Shown: piece after piece, positions 31,048 to 42,900 of the stretch
Position numbering within the stretch: position 1 is the stretch's first letter
How the letters are laid out: each line of letters begins with the position of its first letter
NCBI GenBank assembly: GCA_024509875.1
Contig: JAMPIV010012210.1
Location: forward strand, 109,123-173,122
Length of the DNA stretch: 64,000 nucleotides
Reading direction: 5' to 3'
Source: Oreohelix idahoensis
Taxonomy: Eukaryota; Mollusca; Gastropoda; Stylommatophora; Oreohelicidae
Notes under the pieces: model-generated
What the model saw: only the letters and a program-made list of their open reading frames with translations
The model's database searches: none
What the model was told of the DNA's origin: nothing
Translations under genes and position numbers: made by a program

Positions 31048-31399
31048 CACTTTTCTGAAAGGAAAATTTATCATTAGAGAGTCTTCCTCGTGCGAATCCA
31101 GAAACCTTATTTATGCTATCATCTGCAAGAGGTGTGACATTACCTATATTGGTGAAACTGGCAGGCGTTTGGCAGACAGGTTTTGTGAGCACTTGAATGA
31201 CATCTATCATGGCAAACATTTACCGGTGGCCCTTCATTTCAATAGGCCTGACCATTCAGGTAAATCCGATATCCATGTCATGGCCCTCCGTTCATGTGTC
31301 GGGGATGACAGGACTTGCTTTTCATTAGAGAATCGTCTTATTTTTCAATTGGGCGTTTTATGTCCTGAAGGTCTCAATGTTCAACATCATTTTGCATAA
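31048..31399 (+). pseudogene. Penelope-like element GIY-YIG endonuclease fragment
   Basis: The frame reads NLIYAIICKRCDITYIGETG then RRLADRFCEHLNDIYHGKHL, HFNRPDHSGK, ENRLIFQLGVL and a stop at 31397-31399. This is the GIY-YIG nuclease at the C-terminus of animal Penelope-like retroelements, with the YAI...YIGETGRRL core, the following Arg and the Glu of ENRLI. The upstream RT domain is missing apart from some poorly preserved codons near 31000. Sequence to about 31860 includes gacgaagggtaaaacccgaaacgtc, typical of sequence following such elements. It is an inactive 5'-truncated remnant. Confidence 0.78.
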
Positions 31400-34017
31400 A
31401 TTCTGGTAGCTTTTCTCTCTTTCATTCTTCTTTATTCATTGTTGTTTCAATCTATCTTCTTATGTTTTGGTTTTGCTTCGTTTCATATCCTTTTGTATCT
31501 CTAAAAATTGTCGCTATCTTTTCCATCACTTCCTTCGAGATTTCTTGGAGAGAGGACTGCGATCTTGTGTATTCCAAGCATTTACAGCTCTTGCTAAGTG
31601 ACTTGTTCCGAAGTTTTGTTCATTCTCTTTTTTTTTCGTTTCGTTTATTATTTAATTTCTTGCTTCGGTATTTCTGTTAGGTTTTTCGATTTTCTTGTGT
31701 TATCATTGTACTTTTTCCATCTGCTTGTATCGCTCATTTTGTATTGTTTCTTATCATCGTATGTTTTTGTAGTACCTATTACTATATGTAATTCTTGTCT
31801 TTGTCACCTGTTTGTGGCTGACGAAGGGTAAAACCCGAAACGTCCCTTGTCTCATGTGAACTGTTATTTGTAAAACTGATTCAATACCTTTTTATTAGTT
31901 TATAAACTTATCTTCCTGTCCTATGCCATCTGTTCAGTTGTTTTTCCATGTCTTTGCATACATTTCATGTCTGTCTCCATTTCCCTTCTCCGTTTTGTTT
32001 TTTCCTCTACCTCTCTTATGTCCTAAACATAGCACCATTTTTGCAGTGTTGTTTTTCTTTGTTTCTCTTCCTTGCCAGCTTATTACATTTCAATTACTTA
32101 AGAACTTCAACTTGATTATTTACATCAACTGTGAAGACAAACCTTGGCAATGACTAAACAAAATTCTGACCTCAATGATGCTATACCATGTAATAGAAGC
32201 TTTAAATAAACAAACTCATGGAAGAACAAACACATTTTAAACAGCAAAATCATATGCAGATCAGGTAGCAAGACTCAGAATCATCAATGTCAGGCACATT
32301 TATACATCAACTTTGTGGACACTGATGATTTATTTCCAGGTTTTCACTGAAGTCTTTGTTGCATATACAAACATACTTCAAACACTTCAGTTTGTTGTTA
32401 GCCTCAAAATTGAACCTTGTGATAACAGTATTGGTTAGCAGTGATTGTAAAAACCCTTTACATAACCTATGATTTTGTATTGCATGTCATCCAGGAGTGT
32501 TATCGGAATGGCTTCTCTAAAGATTCAGACATTAATTCCCAGACAGTTGCAGGCATTAGCAGGAAGAGATTAGGAGAGCATAAAGTAAAACAGTCAGATA
32601 TATGGAGAAATGAAGGTACACATGTAAATACGTTTCTTTTTTAAGCAATGGAGCATCTCAGTTGAGGCTGAATGCTGGTGCATATAATGTAGGCTTGTGT
32701 GCTGTTTTTATTGTGTTACTTCAAGATGTTTGCCACCCCAAGGATCTTCTGGATCATTATGTAACACTGTTTTCTTCTACAGCTAATTAATTGGAGGAGG
32801 GTTTAAAAAGTAGTCATGGTGAAATCAAACATTAAGAGATCTTATAGCTTAAACTACCACATACAAAATATTGATACTGATATCTTTGATACACTTGTCT
32901 GTAATCTAGCATGACCTGTAGTTAAAGTGGGAATAGTAGCACATTCAATAAGACACATGCTACCAGTCTAGCTGTTGTCTGGAGACATGGTCTGTGGAAA
33001 GGGGTAGCTAAATGCAGAACCTGTTTTACAACTATCAGTAACAGAGTGTTTCATACATTTATTTCCTCATGAATGAAGGATTGTACCATCTATGCTTCTT
33101 AAGAAGCATGGGACAATCACAGCATTTGTGGTGATGAATTCTCAAGTGGGCTGTTTTACATGATGAGATTGCAAGTCCTTAGTCACATCTGAAGCTGTGC
33201 CATTTTTGAAGCAGTTGTCCTCATCTTTTGCCTTCTTATAGAACCCCTGAAACTGCATAGACTTTTACCCATAGTGGCTGGTTACAATGAAAGATGGACT
33301 GATAGAATAAGTGAACATAGGAATAAGTACCAAAACTGCACAAGATGATCTCACTGAAGGCTGGCTCAAGTAAAAACTGCAGAAAATATTAAATATAAGT
33401 TTTACAGGAAGAAAAGAACAGAGGAGAATCACTGGCATATTTATAGGAATACTGGAAATTAACTGTCTCTTAGCAGGTTGAGAATCCTCTGAGTAGTTTT
33501 GTACATTTAGATAGGTATAGAAATATATTTGGTCCCATCTGAATATAGCAGAAAGTGGAGTTATCTGAGAAAGAAAGTTGTTAGAATAGATTCCACGAGT
33601 GAATAGATTAAGTTGAAGATCTGTCTCTGGAATGAGTGAGGTCTCTTGTCCAACCTATTTATATGTTAAAGTTTGTTTTCTTTAACAACATCAGCAAGCC
33701 ACACAGGCTATCACTTCTGCTACTGTGTGAATGTTTTGTGGTGGGTGTGTGTGTGTGTTGGATCACTGACAAGGACAAAGTCAGTATGGTTGGGCTTACA
33801 GGTGGCTGACAGTTGTACAATCTAACAATACGTGGATGTCATGGGTTCTTCAGGTGTGTAATATTCTGCTTTCCTCTCACCCACACAAACAGTAACGTAA
33901 GGTCATGAAATAGACCAACTAGTTCAACCTTACACAGTTTATTTACGACACAGTAACATCGCAAAGTACACAAAGGAACAGCACATAGTCACAGGTTACT
34001 ACGGGTACAATCCATAG
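31400..34017. other. No gene recognised
   Basis: T-rich sequence to about 32100 (probably the 3' region of the Penelope-like element in its first 450 bp), then mixed AT-rich sequence. A short (GT)n run lies near 33743-33758. Open frames here translate to low-complexity Phe/Leu/Ser-rich peptides and are not credible. Confidence 0.4.
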
Positions 34018-34390
34018 CAAAACGGTTGTATACACAGCAACTCTCAGTACAGTAAATCCATGCAATAAATATCCATCAAACAGTTGCATACACAGCAACT
34101 CTCAGTACAGTAAATCCATGCAATAAATATCTATCAAACGGTTGCATTCACAGCATCTCTCCATACAGTAAATCCATGCAATAAATATCCATCAAACGGT
34201 TGCATACACAGCAACTCTCAGTACACTAAATCCATGCAATAAATATCCATCAAATGGTTGCATACACAGCAACTCTCAGTACAGTAAATCCATGGAATAA
34301 ATATACATCAAACAGTTGCATACACAGCAACTCTCAGTACAATAAATCCATAGGAACAAACATCCATCAGAGGGAAAAAGATTGCATACA
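34018..34390 (+). repeat. 58-bp minisatellite, about 6 copies
   Basis: The tandem unit includes ggttgcatacacagcaac, tctcagtacagtaaatcc and atgcaataaatatccatc. Successive copies start 58 bp apart (for example 34023, 34081, 34139), with a few substitutions each; the last copies degrade towards 34390. There are no unique spacers, so it is not a CRISPR-like array. Confidence 0.9.
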
Positions 34391-35200
34391 TCGCAATTCT
34401 TATTATATAAAAAGAGCCAACATAATCCCTGGCATTTGAATAATATCTTGGAAAATATCCATCAATTGGGAAAGAAACTCTTCCCTACAATCACATATTC
34501 TGATCCCACTAACAAGATGAAAAAAACCACCTGTCTCGAAGCTCTGTCAGATCCTCTAATGCCTGAGATAACTGTTTCTCAGTACAGCTCAGCGAAATCG
34601 CTCGTGCGTGAACTCACTTGCTTAACATTTGAGCTCAGCTCATCCTTATCTTTCCTCAAACTACTATTAGGAACATTCGAATAGTTTCTTTATTTTTTTT
34701 TTAAAAACTAACGCCTACTCAGTTGAGCAATGTTCAAGAAACACATAGCGTACAAAAAGTACCCAAACAAAAATCAACTCATTACTTTAAATGTGCTTAC
34801 TAGAAAAAACAGCCCCGTACATAAAAATTTTAAACACTTAACTCCTACTAACATATTATGACTTAACACTATACGACTATCTTTTGGTAATAAGACAATC
34901 TGTCAAACCTCCCTATAAATACAATTATAAGTTGACTACTCACACACACACACAATGTATGTGACAACAGGACACACAAACATGAAAACTATGGTAAATG
35001 GATATGGGTCTGACCAACACACTAAATTAAGTTTTGTTTAGTTTATTATCACTTAAACTTTACAACATCAAACATCTAAAAATCAATATAATCATGTTTA
35101 CAGACATAGGAAAATAACCCAATAAATGCCCTCCCTTCTTGTTGAGAAAAAGATCCCAAAAGAAGTTAATAACCCAAAAGGTCAAAGATTAACACTAGGG
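34391..35200. other. No gene recognised
   Basis: AT-rich sequence with a (CA)n run near 34942. It immediately precedes the L-B LINE and supplies its target-site duplicate at 35201-35212. No domain seen. Confidence 0.4.
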
Positions 35201-35363
35201 TATAGAATAGACTACCCGTGTGTTACCGGGGCCCGAAAGGGGAGCAAAGAATAGTAACACTGTTCCCTTCCATGCATGTTGTAGAAAGCAACTAAGGAGG
35301 GTTGGGCATGGGGCTGGTTACCCCATCCTGTAAAAAATTTAAACCACAAAACCTTCAACAAAT

Positions 35364-36312
35364 ATGGACAAGTCAAATAAGGAAAATAAAACACAGCCAT
35401 CCAAGACAGGAGAAGGTCCTCTCATAGGGAGGCGTATGATGCAACACAGAGAAAGCCGAAAGGAGTCTGTATTGCTGACTAACCTTCTTTCTTCTAGGAG
35501 AACTTCCAGATTTAGCACCTGGAATGTTCGGACATCAAACGAACAAGGGAAAGTGGCACAAGTAGCAGCAGAAATGAGGAAATATAAAATCGAGGTTCTG
35601 GGAATGTGTGAAACAAAGTGGAAGGGGATAGACAGGAAGAAACTCATCACAGGTGAATTGGTGCTGTCCTCAGGACATGAAGACGAAAGTTCACACCACA
35701 GTGAAGGGGAGCTCTTATGTTATCTAAAGAAGCACAGAAAGCACTCATTGAATGGGAAGCTGTTGGACCCAGAATAATAACAGCCACTTTTAAAACAGAT
35801 AAAAAGAAAATACATGTAAATATCATCCAATGTTATGCACCAACTAATGACAAAGAAGAGTCGGTGAAAGAAGCATTTTATATTAGACAACAGGAAATTA
35901 TGGATAAAGTAAAAAGAAGAGACATCATAATTTTGATGGGTGACATGAATGCAAAGATAGGTACAGTCAATAAAGGATTTGAAAAAGGCATGGGAAAACA
36001 TGGGCTAGGAATAATGAATGAAAATGGGGAACTATTCTCAAACTTCTGTGCTTCAAATCAACTGGTATAGAAGGAAGCATGTTTCCACATAAGAGAATAC
36101 ACAAGGCAACATGGATATCACCAGACTACAGAACAGAAAATCAGATTGATATATATGCATAAACAAGAAGTTTAGATCATCATTGCAGGATGTAAAGGTA
36201 TATAGAGGAGCAGATGTGGCATCAGATCACCACCTTCTGATACCCAAAGTAAAAATGAAACTCAAGAGATATGCAACAATGCAAAATTATAGACAACAAT
36301 TTAATGTAGGAC
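35364..36312 (+). pseudogene. L-B LINE apurinic-like endonuclease domain
   Basis: The ATG is at 35364. The frame reads STWNVRTSNEQGKVAQVAAE and LGMCETKWKGID, shifts by one base near 35715, then continues with IIQCYAPTNDKEESVKEAF, IILMGDMNAKIG and GKHGLGIMNENGEL. A stop at 36068 and further shifts follow before DVKVYRGADVASDHHLL (SDH motif) at 36183-36242. The protein would nick genomic DNA for target-primed reverse transcription. It is interrupted by G2 at 36313, just after the endonuclease. The open frame that runs from 36183 across the G2 LTR boundary to 36407 is an artefact of the insertion. Confidence 0.88.
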
Positions 36313-37468
36313 TGTTGCTGTCATTTTTGACGGAGTCATCTGTCAAGTTATTTGCTTATGTTTTTATCATAAGAATAATTGTGTCTTTACCTGCGATGTC
36401 AGGTTGATTAGGGGTTGTCTTCCCTTGTTTATTCATTCATTGTGTTTGACCTTTAGGGTCAAAGGTAGACAGTTCTGGCGTATGCCCATAGGCAGGGTTT
36501 TTTAAGCGGGAGTTGAGTTAGACTTCCGGCAAGCCGTAAAGTGTCCTGGAATTTCTGAAGGGACCAAGGGTCCATTGTGTTTTTCGGGGAGAATCTTCGA
36601 AGTGACTGCGATGGCAGTTTTCCCCAGTGAATCTCTGTGCGTTGGAATGACAGCAGAGTTCCTTGTTAGGTTCTGTGGACTCGGTTACAGGTAATACCGA
36701 CTTTTTCCATTATTACGCTTTCGGTGGCAGAACATGTTAGAAGATTACCTAGTCTGTGAACTGCAACTCACCGGTCCTCCATTACAGAACATATATGTTG
36801 TGCTCGAGGTAGCCACCCAAGACTATTAGTCTTCATACCATCCAGAAATCCAGTGACGAAGATATATTGTGGGAGCCGCAGATTGGCGGCATATTTATGT
36901 CCACATAAGCATTACTGCAGGGTTGATGGTAACCTGCTTATCAGCAGTACACAGCCGATGTCAGAACGAGGCCTGTGTTTTCGGCTATTATACTACAGCC
37001 TGATAATGTGCAATTGGCGGGGAATGCCAAGTTGTACCTATGTGTCAAGGTGATTAAGGTATCTGACGCGTTTAGTCAGAGAGATCAGGCGGCATTTTGA
37101 ACTGTCATTGAATAACATTATTATTGACCATGCACGAATATTGGAATGTTTACCAGCCCTTTGAACGCCTGATGTATTATTATCGATTTCCGGTCAGCAT
37201 GACCTTGTTTACAATGACTGTTCCTGTTGATGCTACTATGTGTGTTATCGTCAATAAATGTTTTGAAACATGCCTGCAGTGTTCAAGCATCCTTGACTAC
37301 TGCATGTGAGTGTAGGGGTTGCAGTGTCTACATATATACGAGCCTAAACACATTCGCGCCTTCATTCGCACCCACACTCAGTTCATCATACGCCAGCACT
37401 ACACATCTAACAACATGTATACTGTCTTGGGCCAGTGATCACCTCAACAAGAGAAAAAGATAGTAACA
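36313..37468 (+). repeat. G2 5' LTR
   Basis: 1,156 bp, TGTTGCTG...AGTAACA. It carries gtcaataaatg near 37250 as a possible polyadenylation signal. It is nearly identical to 44718-45873. Confidence 0.94.
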
Positions 37469-39201
37469 TTTCTGGTGGACCAGTTACGTGGGCTCTTCTG
37501 ATACATTTATGATGTCGCCAGTGTGGCCCGGAAATTTACATTTCTGGTAGGCCAGCTGATGGGGCTATATAGATCATTGTACACAGCACGCCAGCCATAA
37601 ACAGACACCCCACCAGGCTACTTACACTTCTGGATGATGGGGCTATTTTCGTGAGAAGGACAAGTACACCTTACATTTGTGGGTTTAAGCTGGACAGAGC
37701 GAGAAATTAACATTTCCGTGGACTTATGCTACATTTATTATGCCTCCAGTGTTGTCCAGAAATTTACATTTCTACATGTGCTACATGTCATGAGGAACAA
37801 AGTGGACAACTGAGAATAACACACATACTCTATGCTTTCAAGTTTTGTCTACACAGGACAGAAATAGGTCATCAACTGTTGACCCAGATAAACAGTGCGA
37901 GCATTTATGTTATAATGCTACATAAACCACAACAGGACAAGTACTGAAGTTAACATCTAGGCATTTGCTACGTGGACCACAACTGCAAGTCGAGTCCCTT
38001 TTTGTAAACGGTACCGCTGGTCGTTTACACGTTTCAGTCAACAACAGACTTTTCTACGCCCGAGCATTCAAGCTACATTGTTCGAGGTCAAGTTCCTGTT
38101 TGTAAACAGTACATGAAATTGTAAACATTCGAGGTGCAAGACTCAAGATACGAGAAGGTCATAGTAACTTTTGTTCGTGAATACCACTTTATGCTACAGT
38201 GGATTTGACATTCAGTGCGCGCTTGACATTTTGTTTCTGTGTTCGCAAGGAGCAAGTTAGTTACTGTAATATCATGTGTGACTAAGCTTTATTTTGCAAC
38301 ACATTGAATTGATTGCTATTTATGTTAATTGTACTATTGTTGTGTATTTTTCTTGTGTTCTTTTGCGGGCTGGTTGGGTAAAGGTGACTCCTTTAGATAA
38401 ATGCCACGTAATAGAGGTTATCTATTGAGAGCGTGTCGTTAGGGATTGCAATTTTCTTAATTGAAATTTGCTAGCGACTTTTGTTGCTATTTTTTTTTTT
38501 TAGCTGTGACGATATGAGTTAGTGTTGTTTTCGTTATTTTTCCGTTCTTTGATTTTCGATTAGTTTTGTTTGTATCTGTTCTTCTCTCATTCCTTCCGTT
38601 TATTTCTTTACACCTTTTCGTTTATAACAGTGTTGCCATTTGTCTTGTTTATTTTTTCGCGGTCATCATTACACATTTGTGTAACATTTTCTTTACTTTT
38701 TGCTGTATTGTTTATTTGACTTCCGCGAACGTTTTTGGTCATTGTTCTGTATTTTTGTCTTTGTATTTATGATTGTTCTACATTATTGTCATACACAGTC
38801 TACATACATACACTTGGTCATGTATTATTATTATTGATAAGGTACACTCTTCATATAGAGATTGTTAATAAAATATTATTATATAAGATATTTATACAAG
38901 TTCTTTGATAAAAGACTTGTTATCCACAAAGATTGAGACAAGGTGAAATACATATTCAAGTTCTTTATAAAAAAGACTTGTGCCCATAGTGAGTGGGATA
39001 TAAAGGAATTATTTTCCACAGGTACTCAAGTGATTTTTTGTTACATTATAAACAGGAGGACCATACAAGGTCTTTGTCTAAGACTAAGAGAGGGAAATAA
39101 AGTGAAGTGAGTATACAAGTCTAGCATTTCAGACTTGTCTCCCATTGAAGTGGGATAAGGTAATTGTTGAATTTTTCAGGTTACTGATCTCATTAGACAG
39201 A
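37469..39201 (+). promoter_or_regulatory. G2 leader with degenerate repeats
   Basis: This non-coding leader is about 1.7 kb. The motif acattt(c/g)tggt(a/g)g(g/a)cca or variants recurs at about 37466, 37527, 37620, 37671, 37708 and 37763, often followed by a gatggggct-like or gtccag-like block, giving irregular repeats 40-90 bp apart. The first lies where the primer-binding site should be (tggtggaccagttacg from 37473). Such leaders often hold packaging or translation signals, but no specific role is shown here. A 20-odd-base motif around tacaagttctttgataaaagacttgt recurs at about 38895 and 38957. Confidence 0.5.
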
Positions 39202-40852
39202 ATGTCTACATTGGATTTCTTCATCCAGCAAGGGTTAACCCTTGGTAAGTCTGGTAAAGAATTGGAAGAATATTCATCTGCTCTATTCGCCATTGCATTA
39301 AAGTCAGAAGAAAAGAAACAAAAAGAGGAAATTAAATTGAAAGCAGAAGCTGAACAAAGGAGAGCAGAAGCTGAACTAAAGAAGCTAGATGCTGAGAATA
39401 GAAGATTAGAACTTGAAGAGAAAAGGTATCAAAGAGAAGCTGCTGCTGAGGAGAGAAAAGCTCAAGCTGCTGCTGAGGAGAGAAAAGCTGCTGCTGATGA
39501 AAGAAAATTCCAGATGGAAATGGAAGACAGAAAACTTCAAGCTGCTGCAGAGGAGAAAAAAATTCAAGCTCAAGCTGCTGCAGAGGAGAAAAAAATTCAA
39601 GCTCAAGCTGCTGCAGAGGAGAAAAAAATTCAAGCTCAAGCTGCTGCAGAAAAGAGAAAACTTCAAGCTGCTGCAGAGGAAAGAAAACTTCAAGCTGCTG
39701 CTGAGGCTGAAATTAGGAAAATGGAACATGAGGAAAGAAAACAGAAGATGGAACTTGATGAAAGACTCGCAACTTTGGAGTTAGAGAAACTGAAATTGGC
39801 GAGTACGGGTGCTCAGCAAACAACTTCGAGTACGACAAAGGAGTTTGTTAATAGGATTAAATTGCCTCATTTCAATCCTTTAAAGGATGACGTAGCAGAT
39901 TATCTAGATAGATTCCAATTTTTATGCGATACGCATAACATAAAAAAGGAAAAATATGTTGAACAACTGATGGAATTTTTTACAGGTGACACAGTGACTA
40001 CTCTTATGACAATAGACGAACATGACAGGACTAATTATGATGTTGTCAGAGCAGCATTGCTAAAAAAATACCAACTAAAAGAAGAAGACTATCGTCTTCG
40101 TTTTAGGACAATGTTGCCAGAAAATGGAGTAGATTTCTCTGATTTTGTTACAAAAATACGTCGTACATTTACACGATGGGTTGAGTTGTCTCAGACTGAG
40201 AAAACATATGAAGGTCTAATGGACTTATTATTGCGAGATAAGGTTTTGTCATCTGTTAATGATTCTTTTCTTGCATTCCTTCATGAGCGTAAGCCTAAAA
40301 ACTTAAAAGATATGGAGGAATACTGTTGTCAGTATGCCACCGCGCATCCCCATGCTACAGTTAGCAATTCTAAAGTGAAAGAAGGGTTGCCAGCTGCTTC
40401 GGCAACACCATATGGCCCTAATTTCAAAAAAAAAATTTCAGGGTGCTCAACAAAACTGGAATAGGGGAAGTAATCAGAATTACACTCAGAAGCGGAGTAA
40501 TCCAACACATGATGGTTCTTCGTCTATGAATTGGAGACAAGATGGTAGTTCTCGTAATTTTAGTGGTAATAATTTGAGACACTTTCGCAAAGGCTATCCA
40601 AATAATAACTATTCGAACTTTCGAGGTAATCATTCTCGACGTCAAGATTATGACGATGGTGAATTTAGAAACCGGGATTCAAACCGGAATGATGATTACA
40701 ATAGGCAATATGATAACAATTACAGGGGAAATGATAGTCGAATAATTACAGGGGAAATGATAATCGAGGCAGACCTAGATTTAACAAAAAAAGACCTTTC
40801 CAACAGGCAAACTCTGCACAACAAGAGTTTGATGGAGCCTGTAATACAGTAA
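39202..40852 (+). pseudogene. G2 gag (frameshifted)
   Basis: The start is taken at 39202 (MSTLDFFIQQGLTLGKSGKE), which matches the short N-terminal segment preceding the coiled coil; an in-frame ATG at 39145 is also possible. Residues ~35-205 are a long Glu/Lys/Ala coiled coil including three perfect 11-residue repeats. A capsid region follows (VADYLDRFQFLCDTHNI, FRTMLPENGVDFSDF, LLRDKVLSSVNDSFLAFL) with SCAN-like spacing. At a run of ten A (40425-40434) the frame shifts by one and continues into an Asn/Arg/Gly-rich nucleic-acid-binding tail (RGNHSRRQDYDDGEFRNRD) without a CCHC knuckle. A second shift near 40745 leads into the protease frame. Confidence 0.82.
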
Positions 40853-40932
40853 ATGATAGTGGTAACTCTAGGGCTATCACTGGTTGTGCTTTCGATTTTG
40901 GGAGAGCAACTGAATGCCCCCAATGCTTAACA

Positions 40933-41379
40933 TTGTTCGACTCATCGACTGTATCTACTCTAAGTTGTGGTCACCCTCTTCCTGCTCTACCTGCTACAGT
41001 TGCGCATGATGGGAGAGGATCTCTCATCTTACATAAAGGTCTAATAAATGATAGGCTAGTCTCAGTACTTTTCGATTCGGGATGTACTACCGTCGGGGTT
41101 AGGGAGTCTCTGATAGATCCTTGCTGTGCCACTGGAAAAACAATCAAATGTGTTACATTTGGTGGTACTATGGAAAGTTATCCTACTGCTATTATTAGGA
41201 TTGACACTCCCTTCTTCACAGGAGATGTCCATGCATGTCTTCTTCCTAATCCTATTGCGGATCTTATAATCGGTCGTATTCATGGGGTTAAGGAATGCAC
41301 CCCGCAACAAATTTCTAGTTGGGAGAAAAAAAAACATTCAAACGGTCAATGCAGTGGTGACAAGAGCTCAAGCTCTTAA
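40933..41379 (+). pseudogene. G2 retropepsin-like protease region
   Basis: The frame contains LVSVLFDSGCTTVGVRESLI, a DSG-type aspartic protease active site (Asp codon at 41074), and downstream LIIGRIHGVKE, equivalent to the (L/I)(I/L)G(R/L) flap-end motif. Codons upstream to about 40760 are open in the same frame and carry a Cys pair (ECPQC) close to the gag end. The frame ends shortly after entering a run of nine A (41327-41335), where the integrase frame takes over. The protease would cut the Gag-Pol precursor. Confidence 0.78.
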
Positions 41380-42900
41380 TCCCCCAACTTCATCGGATAA
41401 TAGTAATGAAGTTGATAGCCAAGACGAGCACTTGGTGATTTCCCATGACTCGTTTGTTAAACGTCAAGAAGAGGATCCTTCTTTGAAGAAATTCTTCCTT
41501 CTTGCAAAGAAAGGGGATCCCAATCAAAATACTAATCACAAATCGTATATTACTATGAAGAATGGTATATTGGTACGGATGGTACAACACTCGGACAAGT
41601 CTATGCACTCGCAAATTCTTGTGCCTAAGTGTATGAGAGCCTTAATTCTTCAGCATGCACACGATTCTCAGTGTGCTGGACACATGGGGTTTTCCAGAAC
41701 TAAAACTAGAGTCCTTGCGTCCTTCTTTTGGCCATTCGTGAATAAAGACATCCGAATTTATTGCCGATCTTGCAAAATTTGTCAAGAGGTCAAGTCTAGA
41801 GGTCCGAGACATGCTGCTCCTATTCAGGCTGCAGATATTCCGATTCGGCCGTTTCAGAAAATGGCTATAGACATCATTGGTCCGTTCAAGATTAAGTCAG
41901 CCAGAGGACACCAATTTATCCTCACTTGCGTGGACATGTGCACGCGTTGGCCAGAGGCTATTCCTCTGAAGAGCATATCAACTGTCGATATCGCTGATGC
42001 TCTTTGGCTCATATTTTCTCGTCTGGGATTCCCCGGAGAAATACTGTCGGACCACGGCACTCAGTTAATTTCGGACGTTATGTCTCAGGTAATGGCTACG
42101 CTAGACATTAAAAGGTCTCTCAGTAGTATTTATCATCCAATGTCCAATGGATTGGTAGAACGTCTTAACAGGACACTAAAGAACTTACTTGGCAAGATAA
42201 CGGAGGATCATCCTGAAGATTGGGACAGGGTTTTACCTGCAGTCCTCTTTGCCTATAGAGAAGTTCCCAACGAGCATACAGGGTTTTCTCCTTTCGAACT
42301 TGTCTTTGGTGCGCAACCGCGCGGTCCGATGTCCTTGTTACACGATTTGATAACTTCTGATAATATTGACGATGATACACAATCGTCATATGAATATGTA
42401 ATTTCTCTTAGAGAAAAGATTATCGAATCGTGCAGGTTAGCAACTTCATCTTCCGAATTTGCGAAAGAAAAAGCTAGGCGATTTGCTAACAAGAAAAGAC
42501 GCCTACGTCAACTTTGTCCTGGAGACAAAGCATATGTCTTACTTCCCTCAAGAGAGAATAGACTTCTCATTTCATGGAAAGGTCCATACACTATAGTCTC
42601 CAAAATTTCCGATGTCGACTATATCGTCGATGTGGATGGAAAGCATAAAACCTTCCATATAAATATGCTAACAGAGTTTATTGAACGTCCAGACTATTTG
42701 CAGCCTATTTTCCAGGCGACGGACGACTCTCCAGTCCAACATGGTCACATCTCATCCCTGTCCGTTATACAGGATGAGGAAACTATTTTTTCTGACGTTA
42801 ACTTACCTCTTCCTGCGATTCCACTGAATTCAACGGAATCGTGGAGGGACGTTACAATCTCTTCGAACTTGTCTTTTGAGGAGCAACGTCAAGTATCCTC
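41336..42900 (+). pseudogene. G2 integrase
   Basis: The frame opens at the A-run and reads VNAVVTRAQALNPP. An HHCC zinc-binding domain follows (HDSQCAGHMGFSRT...YCRSCKICQ), then the core with Asp codons at 41870 (MAIDIIGPF) and 42050 (ILSDHGTQ) and Glu at 42158 (GLVERLNRT). The Asp-Glu spacing is 35 residues, the classic D,D(35)E. A GPY/F module follows (WKGPYTIVSKISDVDY). The enzyme inserts cDNA into the genome and would make the 5-bp target duplication seen here. The reading frame continues without break into the RT, so INT and RT are encoded as one unit in this order. Confidence 0.92.

Noticed and set aside
34018..34390. CRISPR-like array
   Set aside because: Units are contiguous 58-bp tandem repeats without unique spacers, in a eukaryotic context.
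36183..36407. A 74-codon gene spanning the L-B/G2 boundary
   Set aside because: It joins the LINE endonuclease frame to LTR sequence by chance; the junction is the G2 insertion site.
39406..39729. Minus-strand Ser/Leu/Phe repeat protein
   Set aside because: It is the reverse complement of the Glu/Lys/Ala coiled coil of G2 Gag.
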